A stretch of DNA of 64,000 nucleotides, taken from contig NZ_CP054932.1 of NCBI RefSeq assembly GCF_013364275.1, positions 8,122,001 to 8,186,000 on the forward strand, given 5' to 3'. Below the pieces are notes generated by a model. That model searched no databases. It saw nothing but the letters and a program-made list of their open reading frames with translations, and was not told where the DNA came from. This DNA is from Actinomadura sp. NAK00032 (GTDB lineage Bacteria; Actinomycetota; Actinomycetes; Streptosporangiales; Streptosporangiaceae). How positions within the stretch are numbered: the stretch's first letter is position 1; each line of letters begins with the position of its first letter. Shown piece after piece: positions 56,302 through 64,000 of this stretch. Both the position numbers and the translations under genes were made by a program.

Positions 56302-56883
56302 ATGAGCGGCACGGAAGCCCTGGCCATCGCACTCGGCATCGCCCTCAGCCTGCCGATCCCCTCCTCCGTGTTCCTCTATCTCCACACCCGCCGCAGCGAA
56401 AGGGAGCAGCAGAAGGACCGGGAGGCGGCCCACGACGCCCTGGCCAACGCACTCCCCTACTACCGTCGCGCCGAACTCCACTACATCCGCCAGCACATCG
56501 AACACCCCGGCACCCAGTCCGCCCGCGACGCACACTCGGCGTCCTTCCGCGCACGCTCGACCGCCCATCTCAGCCTCTTACGCGTGCGTATCGCAAACAC
56601 CGACCCGCACACCGTGACGCTGGCGCAACGCGCATTCGACCTCACCGGCCAGATCCACTACGCGGAAACCCTGGAACAGGCCACCCAGGACGCGGCCGGA
56701 TCAATCCAAGCGCTCCGAGACTTCATCACCGCCACCGGCGCCACCGTCCACTCCACAACACCCTTAACAGAGCTGTGGCCCCCCGACCCCGAAGAACCAC
56801 TCCCGCGCACAAGTGCCGCCAGAGAAGCGGATAACGGCCAGGACGAACTCCACCCCAGACCAGACACAGAGACCAAGCCGTAA
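56302..56883 (+). CDS. Membrane-anchored hypothetical protein
   Basis: A 193-residue protein with one N-terminal membrane helix (A-L-A-I-A-L-G-I-A-L-S-L-P-I-P) and a charged, helical cytoplasmic part (R-R-S-E-R-E-Q-Q-K-D-R-E-A-A-H). Codon use is less GC3-biased than in the core genes. It is the last normal gene before the mobile-element region. No family is recognised. Confidence 0.6.
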   Translation: MSGTEALAIALGIALSLPIPSSVFLYLHTRRSEREQQKDREAAHDALANALPYYRRAELHYIRQHIEHPGTQSARDAHSASFRARSTAHLSLLRVRIANTDPHTVTLAQRAFDLTGQIHYAETLEQATQDAAGSIQALRDFITATGATVHSTTPLTELWPPDPEEPLPRTSAAREADNGQDELHPRPDTETKP

Positions 56884-56962
56884 CTCAACGCCCACCTATC
56901 AAGGGACTGTCTGAAAGTCGGCTCTGTCCCGTGGGACTGTACGGTTTCGGCACCTCTCTGTG

Positions 56963-57373
56963 TCAATCGGCGGTGAGCAGAGAGGTATCCGTGTCGCGGA
57001 TCATGGTCCGGTAGACGACATCGCACAGGCGTCGTTTCAGACTGCGCAGGGCTTCCTTGTGGCTCTTGCCTTCGGCGCGTTTGCGCTGGTAGAAGTCGCG
57101 CCCTGCGGTCTGGCGGCGGATCTGGGTGATGGCCATGATGTGCAACGCGCAGTTGAGCCGGCGATCACCGGCACGTGACGGCCGGTGCCGTTTGACGTCT
57201 CCGGAGGAGGCATCCAGCGGCGCGACGCCGCAGTAGGAGGCGAAGGCGGCGGCTGAGCGGAACCGGTCCACGCCTGCGGTGCGAGCCAGGATCTTGGCGG
57301 CGAGCAGGTCCCCGATGCCGTGCAGTTCGGTGAGCGTGGTGCCGGGCGCCTCAACCGCGGCGGAGATCTGGAC
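56963..57373 (-). pseudogene. IS110-family transposase, C-terminal fragment
   Basis: The minus strand reads V-E-A-P-G-T-T-L-T-E-L-H-G-I-G-D-L-L-A-A-K-I-L, then R-F-R-S-A-A-A-F-A-S-Y-C-G-V-A-P and S-R-A-G-D-R-R-L-N. This is the transposase_20 domain that forms the C-terminal half of IS110-family enzymes. The N-terminal RuvC-like DEDD domain is missing. The segment that should precede it is found inverted at 57374-57500. Confidence 0.88.
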
Positions 57374-57500
57374 ATCGCCGCCAGAGCCCTGCGCGGCGTG
57401 CGCCCGCAGGCCGCCCTGGGACGCACGCTGCGGGCGCTGGCCGTGGACCTGGTCGCAGAGGTCCGGCGCCTGGACCGGCGGATCAGTGCGGTCGCCGAGC
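57374..57500 (+). pseudogene. IS110-family transposase, inverted middle fragment
   Basis: The plus strand reads A-R-A-L-R-G-V-R-P-Q-A-A-L-G-R-T-L-R, then D-L-V-A-E-V-R-R-L-D-R-R-I-S. In an intact IS110 transposase this coiled region lies directly before the T-T-L-T-E-L segment, yet here it points the other way, head to head with the C-terminal fragment. Confidence 0.75.
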
Positions 57501-57537
57501 CAACAAGTTGGTGTAACTCCTGATCAAGGAGTGACGC

Positions 57538-58157
57538 ATGACAACCGAAGTGAGCACGGAGGCCGGGGTGGCCGAGTCCGACAATCCGGCCACGCAGGCG
57601 GCCGGGGTCGATCAGGAGCTGGTCGGCCGGCTGGTGGCCCAGGCCCGTGAGCAGGGCCTGGAGTGACCGGTGAGGGCGGGCTGCTGCAGCAGCTGACCAA
57701 GCGGGTGCTGGAGTCCGCCCTTGAGGGCGAGATCACCGACCACCTGGGCCGGGACCGCCACGAACGGACGGGCGAGGGCGGCGGGAACGTCCGCAACGGG
57801 CACCGGTCGGACAAGGTCACCGATGGCATGGTCGAGTGGCAGAACCGGCCGCTGGACTCCGCCCCGTCTATCCGGTCATCTTCCTGGACGCGATCCAGGT
57901 CGAGATCCGTGACGCGCAGGTCGCCAACCGCCCGATCCATGTGGCGCTGGCCGTCACCGTCGAGGGCACCCGCGACATCCTCGGGCTCTGGGCCGGGGAC
58001 GGCGGCGGCGAGGGCGCCAAGTACTGGCTGCAGGTCCTCACCGAGCTGCGCAACCGGGGGCGTGGCCGACGCCTGCATGGTGGTGTGCGACGGACTGACC
58101 GACCTGCCCCGACGCCGTCGCCCACGTCTGGCCGCAGGCCCTTGTGCAGACGTGCAT
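57538..58157 (+). pseudogene. IS256-family transposase, degraded fragment (plus strand)
   Basis: Starts M-T-T-E-V-S-T-E-A-G-V. It is broken by a stop after R-E-Q-G-L-E and continues in other frames with L-L-Q-Q-L-T-K-R-V-L-E-S-A-L-E-G-E and V-Y-P-V-I-F-L-D-A-I-Q-V (first catalytic Asp). G-L-W-A-G-D-G-G-G-E-G-A-K-Y-W and V-C-D-G-L (second catalytic Asp) follow. It has at least three frame changes and an internal deletion. It ends abruptly at V-Q-T-C-I, abutting the ISL3 remnant. Not functional. Confidence 0.85.
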
Positions 58158-58583
58158 CTGCCTCATGAGTCGTTTGGTGTGGTGTTGACGCCTTCGGCGC
58201 GGCCGTTGTGATGCAGAAGGGGTGGGCCGGCGTTCACGGCGGCTCGGTCGAGTTCGAGGCCGTTGGTGAATCCGTGCAGGTGAGGTAGGGCCGTGCTGCG
58301 TGCGGTGGCCGATCCAGATGTGAACTTGCGGTCGTTTCCGGTCGCGGGTGTGAGCAGGGCGGCGAAGTCGAGCACGAGGGTGGCGAGTTGGATCATCTCC
58401 GGGCAGGCTGCGGCGATCTTCTCCAGTAGGGCGGTGTCCTTGAGGCGCAGATTCTGCGGACCGGTGAGCAGCAGGCGAGTGGCGCGGCGCGCGGTGGTGA
58501 CGGGCCGGTCGTCTTCGGCGCGGCCTTGCGGCGCGGCGGGTTGATGGTGGCCAGCAGGCGGCGTGCGCGCGGGAACCGGTAGG
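58158..58583 (-). pseudogene. ISL3-family transposase, C-terminal half
   Basis: Minus-strand frames contain E-K-I-A-A-A-C-P-E-M, then L-P-H-L-H-G-F-T-N-G-L-E-L-D-R-A-A-V and N-G-R-A-E-G-V-N-T, and K-R-L-M-R-Q-M in a shifted frame, the pattern of the ISL3 C-terminal region. The true end (G-R-A-G-F-type) is cut off at 58158 by the IS256 remnant. Its N-terminal half lies on the far side of the IS3 element at 60157-60806. Confidence 0.75.
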
Positions 58584-58616
58584 TGTCAAGTCAAACGGGA
58601 CAGGGGCCAGTGATCG

Positions 58617-59657
58617 TTAGGCGGCCTGTTTCTCCTGGTCAGAGCTGCTCGGGTCGGTGGGGTCTTCGTCGGGTCGGTTGATCTGCGCGACTGTGGGGAT
58701 CTTGGGCAGCGTGGGCGGCTGGGTGAACCGTCGCGGGTTGGCCGCGCGGAACGCTGCGATCGTGGCGGCTCGGTTGTGCTGGATCGCCTGTGCGGTGCCG
58801 ATATGCATGGTGAACGGCGTGTGGAGCCCGATCCCGGCGTGGTAATGCCGGTGATTGTAGTAGTCGAAGAAATGGTGGCAGAACGTCTCGGCCTCGTCGA
58901 GCGAGGTGAACCTGGCAGGGAACACCGGGCAGTACTTCAAGGTTTTGAACTGCGCCTCGCTGTAGGGGTTGTCGTTGCTCACCTTCGGGCGGGAGTGGGA
59001 CTTGATGATGTCCAGGTCTGCCAGTAGTGCCGTCACCGGCTTGGAGGTCATCGAGGTCCCGTTGTCGGAATGGATGGTGCCGGGCACGATCCCGCCGTTG
59101 GCGGCGAACGAGTTCTGCATGAACTGCTCGGCCAGCTCACCTGACTCGCGCAGGTGGATCTCCCAGTGCACGACGTAGCGGGAGAAGATGTCGAGCATCA
59201 CATACAGGTCATAGAACTGGCGTGGCCCCGGACCTGGCAGTTTCGTGATATCCCAACTCCATATCTGGTTGGGGGCGTGCGCGGCCAGATACGGTTTGGT
59301 GCGCGCCTGGTGCCGGGCGTGGGCGCGCCGCTCCCGGACCTGGTCACGCCTGCGTAGTTCCCGGTACATCGTCGACACCGACGCCAGGTACACCCCCTCG
59401 TCCAGCAGCGCAGCCCACACCTGTCGGGGTGCCTTGTCGGCGAACCGGTCGCTGTTGAGCATCTCGACCAGTTCGGCCCGTTCGCTCTCGCTCAGCGCGT
59501 TCGGCGGCGCCGGCCGCTCCGCCGGCTCACTGTTTCCCGGCGCCGGGTTCCGCCGTCGGTAGAAACTGCTGCGCGGCACACCCGACAATGCGCACGCGAA
59601 GCGAATCGGCAGATGCTCGACCAGCAGGGAAAGGGTTTCGTGGCGGCAGCGGGTCAC
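58617..59657 (-). CDS. IS3-family transposase OrfB (DDE integrase)
   Basis: A 346-residue DDE transposase with an HTH_21-like region (S-D-R-F-A-D-K-A-P-R-Q-V-W-A-A-L-L-D) and an rve core. Catalytic residues are the Asp in W-S-W-D-I-T-K-L, the Asp in I-H-S-D-N-G-T-S and the Glu in Y-S-E-A-Q-F-K-T-L-K-Y. The frame is complete. It starts with GTG in the GTGA overlap with orfA, so coupling rather than the usual frameshift fusion may produce it. Confidence 0.93.
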   Translation of the reverse strand: MTRCRHETLSLLVEHLPIRFACALSGVPRSSFYRRRNPAPGNSEPAERPAPPNALSESERAELVEMLNSDRFADKAPRQVWAALLDEGVYLASVSTMYRELRRRDQVRERRAHARHQARTKPYLAAHAPNQIWSWDITKLPGPGPRQFYDLYVMLDIFSRYVVHWEIHLRESGELAEQFMQNSFAANGGIVPGTIHSDNGTSMTSKPVTALLADLDIIKSHSRPKVSNDNPYSEAQFKTLKYCPVFPARFTSLDEAETFCHHFFDYYNHRHYHAGIGLHTPFTMHIGTAQAIQHNRAATIAAFRAANPRRFTQPPTLPKIPTVAQINRPDEDPTDPSSSDQEKQAA

Positions 59658-60079
59658 GAATTCTCGGTGTCCGCGCTCTCGGACATTGTTTCCAAGAGCG
59701 CGATACCTTTTCCCATGATGTCCAGGGCGGCCTCGGTCTGCTTGAGTTTTCTGGCCATGGCGGCGTTCTGCCGCTCCAGCCGCGCCTTCTCCTTGCGCAA
59801 CTGCTCCAACTCGGCCTGCTCCGGCGTCTTCTCCTTCTTGGCGGCCGGGCGGCTCGTTCCCGCAGCGGTCAGTTCACCGGCGTCGCGCTGCCGGCGCCAC
59901 AGTTGAACGCTGGACTCATAAAGTCCCTCACGGCGCAGCAGTGCGCCCTTGTCGCCATGCTCGGCCGCGTCGTACTCCTCGACCATCCGCAACTTGTAGG
60001 CGGCACTGAAGGTCCGCCGCTTGGGCCGGCCGGTCCGCGGCCCGTCACCGGAAGGAAGATCGTGGCTGGTCATCGTCAC
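59654..60079 (-). CDS. IS3-family transposase OrfA
   Basis: A 141-residue protein with a helix-turn-helix (F-S-A-A-Y-K-L-R-M-V-E-E-Y, then Y-E-S-S-V-Q-L-W-R-R-Q-R) and a leucine-rich coiled coil (E-L-E-Q-L-R-K-E-K-A-R-L-E). It binds the element ends with OrfB. The coding frame is undamaged. It begins 77 nt inside the right end. Confidence 0.92.
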   Translation of the reverse strand: MTMTSHDLPSGDGPRTGRPKRRTFSAAYKLRMVEEYDAAEHGDKGALLRREGLYESSVQLWRRQRDAGELTAAGTSRPAAKKEKTPEQAELEQLRKEKARLERQNAAMARKLKQTEAALDIMGKGIALLETMSESADTENS

Positions 60080-60156
60080 TCTGCTCAGTACCCGTTCTCG
60101 CCCTGTCTACATCAGCTAGGGAACTTCATCCCCTCGTGTCCCATCTGAGCCTGACA

Positions 60157-60806
60157 CAGAGGGAACCTCGAGCAAGCCCTTGTCGCACAGGTTGCGCCAC
60201 AGATGCCACCGGCCACTGATCTGCACCACCTCAGGCAGAGCACGGCGTACGGCCTCGGCGTAGGCGGCAGATCCGTCCCGACACACCACTTCAATATCGG
60301 GGTGTTCGCGCAGCCAGGCTGCCGACGTGGCCGCCTCGCGGTCGGACAGCACCGCGACGCACCGGCCGGCCTGGGCATCGATGATCGCGGCGTAGCGGTG
60401 GCGACGACGTAGCGCGAAATCGTCGACGTCGATCACTGCTGGCACCGACTGCTGGAGCACGGGCAGGCGCCGCAGCAGACGCTGAGCCGTACTGCGCGAG
60501 ATCGGTATGGCCAGGACACGAGCAAGACGGCCGCATAACTCCCGTGTCGCCTCTGACAGTTGGCTGGTCAATCGCACCGTCCGACGCTGATGGCGCTCCA
60601 ACAGCCCGGGGATCCGCTCGCGGAAGGTCTGCCGTCGGCGCCCCGCACAACGGAGAGGGCACTGGATCGTCCCTGGTGCGCGGCACGACAAGCACCGCGT
60701 CAGCGCCGTCCGACACCGTCCTCGACAGCAACAGCCGCAAACCCCGAGAACACCGTTGGTGCAAGAGACCTGACGTCGAACACGTCCGATGATCACAGAC
60801 GCCCAA
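60157..60806 (-). pseudogene. ISL3-family transposase, N-terminal part
   Basis: The minus strand reads T-F-R-E-R-I-P-G-L-L-E-R-H-Q-R-R-T, then D-V-D-D-F-A-L-R-R-R-H-R-Y (first Asp), V-C-R-D-G-S-A-A-Y-A-E-A-V (second Asp) and R-W-H-L-W-R-N-L-C-D-K-G-L. The zinc-binding N-terminus is frame-damaged (C-x-C-C-C clusters out of register). It is cut after D-K-G-L-L-E-V by the IS3 element. Confidence 0.8.
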
Positions 60807-60869
60807 CCATCGTCACCAACGGCTACGGGACAGACCTTGAAATTCTGCGGGCGAGGTGGTTATCAGCTT

Positions 60870-61925
60870 TCAGTTCAAGGTGATGCGGTCACCGTGGTGC
60901 AGCGACAGCGTGTTCAGCGCTGCTTTCCGCCCGGAGGTATTGCCGGTGACGTTGGGTCGGCCTTTCAGTGGTTGGCGGATGCCAGGTAGAGGACCTTGAG
61001 GGCGGCCTGCTCGGCGGGGGAAGTGCGCGCACCGGCGGGTGGTCTGGCGGAACCGGGCGTTCAGGCTCTCGATCGCGTTGGTGGTGCAGACGATCTTGCG
61101 GGTCCCGGCCGGGAATGCCGGGAACGGCGTGAAGGTCGGCCAGCCGTCTCGCCAGAGCCGGATGACCGCTGGATACTTCTCGCCCGCTCGGCTTCGAAAT
61201 CGGCGAACCGCTGCTCGGCGACGGCCTGGTCCGGGGCGGTGTAGATCTGCCGCAGGTCCGGGTGAGGCGCTCCAGTGCGGCCGAGAGGCATACCGCAGCG
61301 ACGAGCGGACCAGGTGGACCACGCACGGCTGCATGGTGGGCCGCGGCCAAATCTCCTCGATCGCCTCGGGCCGGCGCTTGAGGCCGTCGCAGCAGGCGAT
61401 GCGCACGTCCTGCACACCGCGCTCGCCGTGGCAGTGGATGCCCGCTGCCACGTAGATCGGGCGGTCAGTGACGTGCCCTTCGCGGATCTTCACATACAGG
61501 GCGTCGATCAGCACGACCGGGTAGATGCCGTCCGGCGGCCGGGCCATCCAGGCCTCCATCTCCTCGACCACCTTGTCGGTGACCCGCGAGATCAGGTCAC
61601 GCGACACTTCGACCTCGTCGATCTCGGCCAAGTGCGCGCGGATCTGCCCGGGTGGTCAGGCCCTTGGCGTACAGCGAGACGATGGCCTCGCCGACCCCCT
61701 CGACCCGGCGGGCGTGCTTGGCACAATCCGCAGCTCGAACTCACCCGTCTGTCTCGCGGCACCCGGACCTGGACCTGGACGGGACCGACCTCGGTCGACA
61801 CCGTCTCGGACGAGCTGCCGTTGCGGTGGTCGCCGGTCAGAGCACCCGTCGGCCTCGGCCTTCTCGACCAGCTCACCTTCCCGGCGGCTCGTCCTCATCG
61901 TGATCGGTCACGTGTGATCCTTCCC
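60870..61925 (-). pseudogene. IS256-family transposase, degraded copy (minus strand)
   Basis: Fragments in several frames: G-D-H-R-N-G-S-S-S-E-T-V-S-T-E-V-G-P-V near the N-terminus, I-Y-P-V-V-L-I-D-A-L-Y-V (first Asp), A-C-C-D-G-L-K (second Asp), and C-T-T-N-A-I-E-S-L-N-A-R-F-R (last Glu region). There are frameshifts in the N-terminal and middle parts. Its sequence differs from the plus-strand IS256 fragment, so they are separate elements. Confidence 0.85.
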
Positions 61926-62046
61926 GGCTGGGGCACCGGCCCTCGCCTTCGGGATCACCACCCACCCACACGAACCTTAGGAGGATCCCACCCAGACCCG
62001 GCCCGCGCGGACGGGGCGGGCGGGTCCGGGCGGTGTGGGTGTGGGT

Positions 62047-63291
62047 TCATGCGGCCTGGGGCCAGGGTGGTGGGCGGCCGGGTTGGGGCAGGGTTCTGGT
62101 TCCGGGTGGGTGGAGGCGGTAGGTGTAGCGGCCGTCGAGTGCTTTGGTGATGTGGAGGTGGTGGGGGTGGGTGTGTTTGTAGCGGTTGTGCCAGCCGCAG
62201 GTGAGGGCGAGTTGGTCGATGTCGGTGGGGCTGCGGCCGAGGGCCCAGCCGTGGACGTGGTCGACCTCGCACAGCGTCCCGGGCACCTCGCATCCCGCGA
62301 CGGCGCAGGTGGCGTACAGGGTTTCCAGGACCTGGCGTTGGGGAGCGGTGGCGAACCGGACCCGGTGGCCCAGGTAGAGCGGGGTGTTGCCGTTGCCGAG
62401 TAGGAGGGGTGAGACTCCGGCGTTCAGGGCGATGCGGCGGGCTTGGGCGGCGGGGATCGGGGTGCCGTCGGTGAGACGGGCGGGGGTGGTGGCGCCGGTG
62501 AGGGTGTCCAGGTCGCAGATGACGGTGACGCGGGTGGCCTTGTGCCCGCCCGACAGGACTGTGGTGAGTGCGGCGGCGGTGCGTTCGGACAGGTCGCGGT
62601 GGTCGTCGGTTCCGGCGGGTTTGGCCAAGGGCGCGAGGGTGCCGTCGAAGATGGCGGCGTCTTCGGCGTTGAGCCAGCCCTTGATGTAGCGGCCGCCGTC
62701 CAGGGAGCGGGTCGAGTCGATCCACGACCGCTCATACCCCCGCGCCACGTCTTCGGGGGCCTGCTCGGTGCCGTCCCGTTCGGCGATGACCTCACCGATC
62801 CGCTTACCGAACGAGGCGACCTTCCCGGCGGAGAAGCCCTGGTCGACCATGCCCAGCAGGATCGTCTCGGCCCTGCCGCAGTCATCGTCATCGAGCCGGG
62901 CCGTGGCGTCGGCGATGGTGGCGGCGTAGCCGTGGGAGAGGTGGCCGCCGGTCCAGCGCGCGGTGGTCTCGGGGACGCGGTCGCGGTGCCGGGCCAGCAT
63001 GAGGCGCTCCTTGGCGCGGGCTTCGCGCATGCCCAGGCGGGACCGCAGCCAGGAACGGGTGGAGGGGAAACCCCACCGCTGCACTTCGCGAGTCCGGTCG
63101 ACGGTGCCGATCAATCGCGACAGGGCGGCTTCATGCAGATCGGTGGCGGCGGCGAGGGTCTCGGTGAGGTCCATGCACACCGCCGCCGAATCGGGCGCAG
63201 CACGGGAGGCGAGTTCGGCGGCGATCGCCGATGCCGCGTCCACCAATTCCATGGTGGACGCGGCATCGAGATCGACCGCGATTGAACTCAT
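62047..63291 (-). CDS. DUF222/HNH endonuclease domain protein (13E12-repeat family)
   Basis: A 414-residue protein with an N-terminal DUF222 region (about 40-310) and a C-terminal HNH nuclease domain: C-A-V-A-G-C, then C-E-V-D-H-V-H-G-W, then C-G-W-H-N-R-Y-K-H, giving two zinc Cys pairs and the catalytic His. This is the 13E12-repeat type, multi-copy in many actinobacteria and used as a prophage site in Mycobacterium. The frame is complete and starts at ATG 63291. Its biological role is unknown. Confidence 0.9.
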   Translation of the reverse strand: MSSIAVDLDAASTMELVDAASAIAAELASRAAPDSAAVCMDLTETLAAATDLHEAALSRLIGTVDRTREVQRWGFPSTRSWLRSRLGMREARAKERLMLARHRDRVPETTARWTGGHLSHGYAATIADATARLDDDDCGRAETILLGMVDQGFSAGKVASFGKRIGEVIAERDGTEQAPEDVARGYERSWIDSTRSLDGGRYIKGWLNAEDAAIFDGTLAPLAKPAGTDDHRDLSERTAAALTTVLSGGHKATRVTVICDLDTLTGATTPARLTDGTPIPAAQARRIALNAGVSPLLLGNGNTPLYLGHRVRFATAPQRQVLETLYATCAVAGCEVPGTLCEVDHVHGWALGRSPTDIDQLALTCGWHNRYKHTHPHHLHITKALDGRYTYRLHPPGTRTLPQPGRPPPWPQAA

Positions 63292-63684
63292 ACCCCCAAT
63301 GATATCCGGCCGGGCACCGCTTCACCCTTCAGGCCGAAATTCTTCCATGATTCTTTTCGGGTCTTGTCGATCAACGGGTATCCCGTTATTTACAAAGGCT
63401 CATTTCGGGCATTTCGATTTCGTTGGCCTGCCGGGTGTTGTCGTTGTGTGTTTCTGGTTGGTGGTTCTGGTTGGGGTGGGGGCGGCGCGTCGGGCAGAGG
63501 GCAGGCGGAGCCTGCCCGACGAAAGCTGCGCTCAGGGGCCGCAGAGGCTCGGAAGTCAAGGGTCAATGCCACTTAGTTAGTGCTGGTGCGTCGGCTTCTT
63601 CACATATCCACAGGGTGGTTTGTGGATTAGTTCATTTTTGGGTTTTCGTGGACGTGGAAGTAGCGGTCGATCTACCGTGCGACG
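63292..63684. other. Intergenic region, 393 bp, lower GC, no gene seen
   Basis: The stretch is poorer in GC than the core genome. It has a 10-bp hairpin at 63488-63521 and an inverted motif CACT-N5-AGTG at 63570-63582 that may mark the left part of the IS4-type element. Confidence 0.5.
63488..63521. terminator. 10-bp hairpin
   Basis: CGTCGGGCAG (63488-63497) pairs with CTGCCCGACG (63512-63521); the 14-nt loop can fold further (GGCAGGC/GCCTGCC alternative). It may insulate the following transposase gene. Confidence 0.5.
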
Positions 63685-64000
63685 ATGGATGAGGCTGCTG
63701 CGCGTGGTTCGGGTTCGGCTGGTGTGCTGGTAGATCAGATCGGTATCGGGGTTTTGACGCGCTTGGTGCCGCGTGAGCTGGTGGATGAGGTGATCGCCGC
63801 TGCCGGACGCCGGGAAAAGCGGGTGCGGCTGCTGCCTGCGCGTGTCGTGGTCTATTTCGTCATGGCGATGACGTTGTTCCATGCGGACGCGTATGAGGAA
63901 GTGATACGTAAGCTGGTGCAGGGCCTGCGCGGGTTGCGGATCTGGCGGAACGAGTGGGTGGTGCCGTCGTCCGGTGCGTTGACCCAGGCACGTCGGCGGC
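63685..64000 (+). CDS. IS4-family transposase, N-terminal part, cut by window end
   Basis: The frame opens M-D-E-A-A-A-R-G-S-G-S-A-G-V-L-V-D-Q and continues R-L-V-P-R-E-L-V-D-E-V-I-A-A-A-G-R, then R-L-L-P-A-R-V-V-V-Y-F-V-M-A-M-T-L-F, the typical IS4-family N-terminal domain. 105 residues are visible without a stop. The DDE catalytic part lies beyond the window, so intactness cannot be judged. Confidence 0.88.
   Translation, partial: MDEAAARGSGSAGVLVDQIGIGVLTRLVPRELVDEVIAAAGRREKRVRLLPARVVVYFVMAMTLFHADAYEEVIRKLVQGLRGLRIWRNEWVVPSSGALTQARRR

Larger units (their letters stand above)
58584..60156 (-). mobile_element. IS3-family insertion sequence, apparently intact
   Basis: A 1,573-bp element with orfA and orfB on the minus strand. 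Its ends match: reading inward, TGTCAAGTCAAACGGGACA at 58584 on the left and TGTCAGGCTCAGATGGGACA from 60156 on the right. The 7-mer GGGAACC lies just outside each end (58571-58577 and 60161-60167), but no exactly adjacent target duplication is seen. It splits an older ISL3 copy. Confidence 0.8.

Overview
The window reads as chromosomal DNA of a high-GC mycelial actinomycete. Codons are strongly GC3-biased and GTG/TTG starts and 1-4 nt start/stop overlaps are common. Two blocks have the gene content and order known from Mycobacterium and Streptomyces: secA-hpf-comF-lpqB-mtrB-mtrA, and Rv3256c-like SIS / manB / DUF3499 / metallopeptidase-like / whiB2-like / fbiA-fbiB. A family such as Thermomonosporaceae or Streptosporangiaceae is likely, but this is inference from gene content only.

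Layout. (1) 1-5624: an N-acetylglucosamine uptake and catabolism locus. On the minus strand lie nagA, a two-SIS-domain deaminase-like gene, PTS EIIB and EIIA. Divergently on the plus strand lie a DasR-like GntR regulator and the PTS EIIC permease. Two long dre-like palindromes sit in the divergent promoter region. (2) 6027-19228: Rv3235-family protein, secA, HGxxPAAW-like membrane protein, AlkZ/YcaQ-like glycosylase, NarL-type response regulator, long-form HPF, ComF, and the lpqB-mtrB-mtrA envelope-stress operon. (3) 19523-27013: a tightly coupled membrane cluster (GPDPase-membrane-domain protein, DUF4129, DUF4350, MoxR ATPase, DUF58), followed by SpoIIM-family and RDD-family genes. (4) 27136-36746: secreted GH5 glycosidase, LppU/SCO3897-like protein, two different adenosylhomocysteinase genes, a MerR-like regulator, and a NarL/DesK-type two-component pair. 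(5) 37186-53617: CDF transporter, sugar-phosphate genes (SIS isomerase, Trm112-like, manB), DUF3499, metallopeptidase-like protein, DUF5719, a very large membrane GT2 glycosyltransferase, WhiB2-like regulator, and the coenzyme F420 genes fbiA, fbiB and fbiC. (6) 53618-56883: a frameshifted unknown gene, LysR regulator, a tiny membrane protein, an HhH-GPD glycosylase and a membrane-anchored hypothetical. (7) 56884-64000: a mobile-element graveyard. It holds broken IS110, IS256 (two) and ISL3 copies, an intact IS3-family element lodged in the ISL3 copy, a 13E12-type DUF222/HNH gene, and the start of an IS4-family transposase cut by the window edge.

How the parts work together. The first block imports GlcNAc as GlcNAc-6-P, deacetylates it and feeds it toward fructose-6-P under a DasR-like regulator. 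The SIS isomerase and ManB interconvert Fru-6-P, Man-6-P and Man-1-P for glycan synthesis, which may supply the GT2 protein. MtrAB-LpqB and SecA serve envelope control and secretion. FbiA/B/C make coenzyme F420. Three genes (the metallopeptidase-like gene, fbiA and fbiC) share a TANNNT-N6-start arrangement that predicts leaderless transcription.

I saw no rRNA, tRNA or CRISPR array.
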